Shown here: piece by piece, positions 61,088 through 64,000 of the stretch
Position numbering within the stretch: the first letter of the stretch is position 1
Layout: each line of letters opens with the position of its first letter
Assembly (NCBI GenBank): GCA_021209875.1
Contig: JAGYVD010000007.1
Location: forward strand, 2,418,001-2,482,000
Origin: Rosellinia necatrix
Taxonomy: Eukaryota > Ascomycota > Sordariomycetes > Xylariales > Xylariaceae
Length of the DNA: 64,000 nucleotides
Direction of reading: 5' to 3'
Made by a program: the position numbers and the translations under genes
Notes under the pieces: model-generated
Databases searched by the model: none
Told to the model about the DNA's origin: nothing
Seen by the model: the letters and a program-made list of their open reading frames with translations, nothing else

Positions 61088-64000
61088 AATATTGCTAGTA
61101 GTTTTAATTTATAAATAGCTTTAATTTAATTATAAATAATTATAAAGCTAAAGCTGTTTATAAAAAAGTTTAATAATTGTACCGCAGAATATATTATAAA
61201 TAATTTTCTTAGTTTTAAGCTAAACTTAGTATTATTAAAAACTTAAAAGGTTTTTTAATATATTTATAATATTTATTCGCAGTTTTTAAAATATTATAAC
61301 GTTGTTAATATATTCTACTGTAAATTAGCTATAAAATATAAAAATATTATTTATAAATTATTATATATAACTTAAGCTATTTTTAAATTTTATTTATATA
61401 ATTTTAAATATATAAAAGGTTTTTAATAAAATAATTATTATTTTGCTTTGATAGCTTAGTTATATTAGCAGTTAATAAAAAATTTAAAGCAGTTAATTAT
61501 TATAATATATTAATATTTTTTAGTCTATCTATAATAGCTTTTATATTAATAATAAATAAGTATTAAATATAATAATTTTATTTAATAATTAAAATTAACT
61601 ATTAGTTAGCTTTTTTTTATTATTTATACAACTTTATATAATAAAGATTAAATATTTAAATAATATTAATTATTTTATCAACTTAAGTTTTTGTTTTAAA
61701 ATATAAATTTAAACAATTTATTTATAATTTTTAATTTTTAATTTTTAGCATATATAGTTTTACTATATTAAAAATTTAATTTTATTATTTATTAACTAAA
61801 TTTATTTATATTATATTATTTTTATTTATTATAATAATATTTTTGTTTGTTAAATCGTATATTTTGTTAAAAATATTTTTAGTTTTATTACAAATATATT
61901 ATTTAAAGCATAAATATATTTTTTATTTTTAGTTTTTATATAAAATATTAATTTAAACTTTTAAACTTTTAAAATAATTTTTAAAATATTAAATTTATTA
62001 TATTTTATTATATTTTAAAAGTTTTATTAAATTATTTAAGAGTTTTAAATAAATTAAAAGCTTTTTAAATATTTTAAAATTTTATAATATATAAAAATTA
62101 TTTATAAATTTTTTAATATTAATACAGCCACTAATAAATTAGTTTTTTTATATAATATAAATATAGTTATTATTTTAATAGTTTAATATTACATTTATTT
62201 ATATTTTTGCTATATAATAATATTTTTATAAGTTTAATTAATAAAAAACAGTTTTAAACTTATAAAAATATTATTATTTTTAATATTTTATAATTATAAA
62301 TATAAATATATAATTTTAACAGAAATTATTGCTATTTTATTTTAAAAATTCGCATATATAATTAATATTATAATTATTATATAAAATAATATTATAATAT
62401 TAAATGTTGTTATAACGGGCTGTTTTATTAACTGTTTTTAATACAAATTTTTATAAGCATAACAAGATTATTATAGCTTTTAAACATAATTAATTTTTAT
62501 AAAAATTAATCATAGCTTTATTTATATTTATAAAATTTATTTTAGCGGCAAGTTTAGCTTTATTTTATTTATAATTTAAGCTTTAACAAAAAAGTTTTTA
62601 TTTTAAATATATAGTTTATTTTTTCGGCAATCTTTAGCTAAAATTAAGTTTTTCCTATAAAAATAATTAAACTTTTAATTTTATTTATTATAATTAGCTG
62701 TTTAAACTATATTCTTTTTAAATATAATCTAAATTAGTTTAATTAGTTTGATTTTATTATTATTATAAAAGAGCTAATATTAAAATATATTATATTAATT
62801 TTGTTTATATTATTAATTATAACTTATAATTAAAAATATATATATTTTATTAAATATTATTTTATATTATAAAAATATTATTTAATATTATATATATTAT
62901 ATTAAATATATTATTAGTTAAAAAGCTTTTATTTTATTTAGCTTAAACTAACTATTTTATAATAATTATAATAACAGCTTTTATATAATATAATGTTTTT
63001 AATTATTTAAATAAAAAAACAGTTTTGTTTAAAAATTATAAATTATAATAACAGCATTATATAACGTTGAGATTTTTTATTAAACATTTAATAAGTTTAT
63101 GTTAAAAAATCAGAAAAGTAGTATTATTTTTTGTTTTTTATTAAAATATTTAATAAAATTCGTTTTCTTTTTTAATATTTTTCTTATAGTATATTTATAT
63201 TATAATAAATTTTAGTTTTAAGCGTTTAATTAATTATTATTAACAAGTAATAATATTTTTTGTTAATATTAGCATAATTTCTTTTAAAATCTTTTATAAT
63301 TAAATTTATGTATAAAATGTTTGTTTAAATAATTTTATGCTTAATAAAAATGTTATATTTATATTTATTATCATTCTTTTATATTTTTATAAATTAAGCA
63401 ACATTATATATTTAATAAATAGCTTTTATTTTGAAAATTTAAAGCATTTTATTTTATTAAAGCGGCAAAAATAAATATTTTTTAATAAATATTTTTTAAT
63501 TATAATATAATTATTTGTTTTAAAAGATTTTAAAAATTAAAATAATAATATTTAACATAATAAATTTTTCATGCTTAATTTTTATTTAATATAAAAGCTA
63601 GTGATTTAAAAATAATATTAGCTGTTTTAAATATATTGTTTATTATGCTTTTAATATTATGATTTTATATAAAAGCTTATATTATTATAGCTATTTTTAT
63701 TATATAACGTTAAAAGCTTTTATTAAATAATATTTAAAAAACAAATATAGAGAAAACAAAAACAAAAATAATAGTAATAATAGGCCAGGTAATAAAAATA
63801 ATAAAAGTATAAATAAAAAAAGTCTGTTTTTTAAGCTTTATAATGCTATATTTTTAATATTTTTAACATAAAATTGTTTTAATTTTAAAGTTTAAAAAAT
63901 AAGTTTTAATAGATTTATTTAAACAATAAAATAAAAAGTTTATATATAATTATTTTTAATAAAATAAGCTTGTTAATTTTGTTTACTGCTTATTAAATTT

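Larger units (their letters stand above)
45551..64000. other. AT-rich, RIP-degraded block with no intact genes
   Basis: Nearly all of this 18.4 kb is A and T, with TpA abundant and CpA/TpG rare by eye. Stops fill all frames; the longest open frame near its left end (46180-46425) is a low-complexity artefact. Repeated segments inside it differ by C-to-T and G-to-A changes only or nearly so, which is the mark of repeat-induced point mutation known from Neurospora and relatives. Composition is uneven: 52.0-55.5 kb keeps more G and C, and 60.88-61.09 kb is normal. The block runs off the right end of the window. No transposase or reverse transcriptase can be recognised. Confidence 0.85.

Noticed and set aside
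1..64000. CRISPR arrays, bacterial operons, secondary-metabolite cluster core genes and rRNA genes
   Set aside because: None is present. The tandem repeats lack spacer-repeat structure, the genes carry introns, and no polyketide or peptide synthase domain is seen.

Overview
The window is nuclear DNA of a filamentous ascomycete (Pezizomycotina; a Sordariomycete is the best guess but is not proven). The genes carry short GT-AG introns of 52 to 150 bases. Their closest relatives by eye are fungal proteins such as EsdC, Mpe1, the SUR7/PalI family, Sub1 and PXA/PX sorting nexins. About 18 kb at the right end has the look of DNA destroyed by repeat-induced point mutation (RIP).

Layout. 1-2.4 kb: mostly non-coding, with simple repeats and one doubtful small ORF. 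2.4-3.3 kb: an EsdC-like glycogen-binding-domain protein (+). 5.3-7.2 kb: Mpe1/RBBP6, an mRNA 3'-end processing factor (-). 8.7-9.7 kb: a SUR7/PalI-family membrane protein (-). 11.3-22.6 kb: three probable secreted enzymes, namely a PLC-like phosphodiesterase (+), a PAF-acetylhydrolase-like alpha/beta hydrolase (+) and a GH89 alpha-N-acetylglucosaminidase (-). A conserved fungal protein of unknown role (+) lies among them. 23.8-34.1 kb: a compact housekeeping stretch on the minus strand with cytosolic seryl-tRNA synthetase, 5-oxoprolinase and a PXA-PX-nexin-C protein. 34.9-35.6 kb: Sub1/PC4 coactivator (+), divergent from the sorting nexin. 35.7-42.2 kb: a 6.5 kb stretch in which I find no convincing gene. 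42.2-44.7 kb: a large single-exon protein of unresolved family (+). 45.5-64 kb: an extremely AT-rich block without open genes.

The AT-rich block is where the window departs from ordinary chromosome arm. Two pairs of repeated segments inside it differ almost only by C-to-T and G-to-A changes, the RIP signature. A less AT-rich segment (about 52.0-55.5 kb) and a roughly 210-base island of normal composition (about 60.88-61.09 kb) interrupt it, so it was built in layers. It could be a pericentromeric or subtelomeric isochore, or a nest of dead transposons.

The genes do not form one pathway. The functional groupings I can defend are general RNA and protein synthesis (Mpe1, Sub1, SerRS), glutathione-cycle metabolism (5-oxoprolinase), membrane organisation (SUR7, PXA/PX) and extracellular hydrolysis (PLC-like, PAF-AH-like, GH89 and possibly the 42.2 kb protein). 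Exon boundaries were placed by hand from splice consensus, reading-frame continuity and family similarity. All family calls come from recognition of motifs, not from a database search.
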